Shown: one piece after another, positions 63,271 to 64,000 of the stretch
Numbering within the stretch: the first letter of the stretch is position 1
Layout of the letters: every line of letters begins with the position of its first letter
Source: Edaphobacter sp. 12200R-103
GTDB taxonomy: Bacteria; Acidobacteriota; Terriglobia; Terriglobales; Acidobacteriaceae
Assembly (NCBI RefSeq): GCF_010093025.1
Contig: NZ_CP048114.1
Location: forward strand, 682,001 to 746,000
Reading direction: 5' to 3'
DNA: 64,000 bases
The notes under the pieces: model-generated
Database searches by the model: none
Seen by the model: the letters and a program-made list of their open reading frames with translations, nothing else
What the model was told of the DNA's origin: nothing
Translations under genes and position numbers: made by a program

Positions 63271-63945
63271 CTACTCCGCAGCAGACAGGGACTGTTTATG
63301 GCGGACGTCGGAGCCGCGCACCCAGAAGATCACATCTTCGGCGATATTCGTGGCGTGATCCGCGGATCGCTCCAGATTCCGGGAGACGATGATGGCGTTG
63401 AGTGCCTGTGCGCTGATCTCGGGCTGCTGCTGCATCAGCTGAACCATCTCGGCCTGAACGTCCCGGTTCATGTCATCCACTTCATCGTCCATGGCGAGGA
63501 CCTTCTCCGCGAGCCTGGCGTCGGCCTCCAGAAGAGCCTGAAGCGCAGTACGGATCATGATGCCCACCTTTTCGCCCATATCGGGAATGTCGATAGGGAG
63601 CTCGATCAAAGGGACGTCCGTAAGCGATTGCACCCGTTGAGCGATATTGGAAGCCTGATCGCCGATACGCTCAAGGTCGCCGTTGATTTTGATGACGGCA
63701 AGAATGAAGCGAAGGTCGATCGCCATGGGCTGCTCCTTCGCCAGCAGATCGTAGGCCAGCTCATCTACGTCGCGCTCAGCGGCATTGATAGCTTCTTCGA
63801 TCTCCTTCACGTGCTCGCAGAGGCTGACATTGCGGGTCAGATAGGACTCCAGCGCAAGCGAGAGGGCCTGCTGGGAGAGGGCCGCCATGGCGAGAAGCTT
63901 GTCCTTGAGCGCGGCAAGCTGCTGATGAAAGTTGATGCGCGGCAT
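63271..63945 (-). CDS. phoU: Phosphate transport system regulator PhoU
   Basis: A 224-residue all-helical protein with the two PhoU repeats: INAAERDVDELAYDLLAKEQ with MAIDLRFILAVIKINGDLER in the first, and MDDEVDDMNRDVQAEMVQLM with IIVSRNLERSADHATNIAED in the second. Metal-binding ExxxD and DxxE motifs are present. It links the Pst transporter to the PhoR kinase and represses the Pho regulon in high phosphate. pst genes would be expected just beyond the right edge. Confidence 0.95.
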   Translation of the reverse strand: MPRINFHQQLAALKDKLLAMAALSQQALSLALESYLTRNVSLCEHVKEIEEAINAAERDVDELAYDLLAKEQPMAIDLRFILAVIKINGDLERIGDQASNIAQRVQSLTDVPLIELPIDIPDMGEKVGIMIRTALQALLEADARLAEKVLAMDDEVDDMNRDVQAEMVQLMQQQPEISAQALNAIIVSRNLERSADHATNIAEDVIFWVRGSDVRHKQSLSAAE

Positions 63946-64000
63946 GGAGCAAACACCCCTTCTAGTTCACGATCCTTCTATTGTGCGGCAGACACAGCTC

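Noticed and set aside
1..64000. CRISPR array, rRNA operon, insertion sequence or prophage
   Set aside because: No regularly spaced repeats, no rRNA sequence, no transposase or integrase motif was seen on either strand.

Overview
The window looks like a chromosomal segment of an acidobacterium, most likely class Terriglobia (the Terriglobus / Granulicella / Edaphobacter group). This rests on gene content and style, not on a database search: Oar-like TonB-dependent receptors with an N-terminal carboxypeptidase-regulatory domain, several PQQ quinoproteins, a DUF1080 protein, and short dispersed repeats. DNA is moderately GC-rich and gene-dense, with about 50 protein genes and one tRNA-Leu(UAA). 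I see no rRNA, CRISPR array, transposase or integrase.

Layout. 1-4.2 kb: a three-part membrane polysaccharide enzyme (GH18-like, NodB deacetylase, GT2), cut by the window edge, divergent from a GT39-type glycosyltransferase. 4.3-12.5 kb: a flavin disulfide oxidoreductase coupled to a broken DUF4126-like gene, a SYLF protein, an aldehyde dehydrogenase with its DUF779 partner, an ECF sigma / zinc anti-sigma pair, and a lipoprotein lytic transglycosylase. 12.6-14.7 kb: tRNA-Leu followed by a RES-Xre toxin-antitoxin module and a small zinc-ribbon gene, a possible small island. 15-20 kb: a four-gene sugar-oxidation operon (DUF1080, quinoprotein with internal haem c domain, Gfo/Idh/MocA, sugar isomerase/epimerase). 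20-34 kb: housekeeping genes (uvrA, lspA, ileS, tsaC-like, holB) with two TonB-family proteins, a chemoreceptor and a CYTH protein. 34.6-44.6 kb: a Tat-exported GH32 enzyme between two near-identical 43-bp repeats, pdxS, a GT2, a thioesterase, an alkaline-phosphatase-superfamily enzyme, recQ, a rhodanese and a cyclopropane fatty acid synthase-like methyltransferase. 44.7-48.6 kb: a dihaem cytochrome c, PQQ dehydrogenase and MFS transporter operon. 49-57.6 kb: two large TonB-dependent receptors, with a PD-(D/E)XK-like protein and two paralogous Cys/His-rich small exported proteins between them. 57.7-64 kb: an Fpg/Nei glycosylase, two sirohaem genes, a response regulator, a sirohaem nitrite/sulfite reductase and phoU.

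The most striking signal lies upstream of the nitrite/sulfite reductase. A 28-codon reading frame with six cysteine codons starts about 6 nt after a good -10/-35 promoter, so its mRNA is probably leaderless. An intrinsic terminator lies between this frame and the reductase start. This has the architecture of a cysteine-sensing attenuator controlling assimilatory reduction. Other unusual items are two REP-like intergenic elements that appear to be translated in frame inside RecQ linkers, the paired CCRR-motif exported proteins, a palindromic operator at the expected start of the first receptor's transcript, and a duplicated receptor 3' end.
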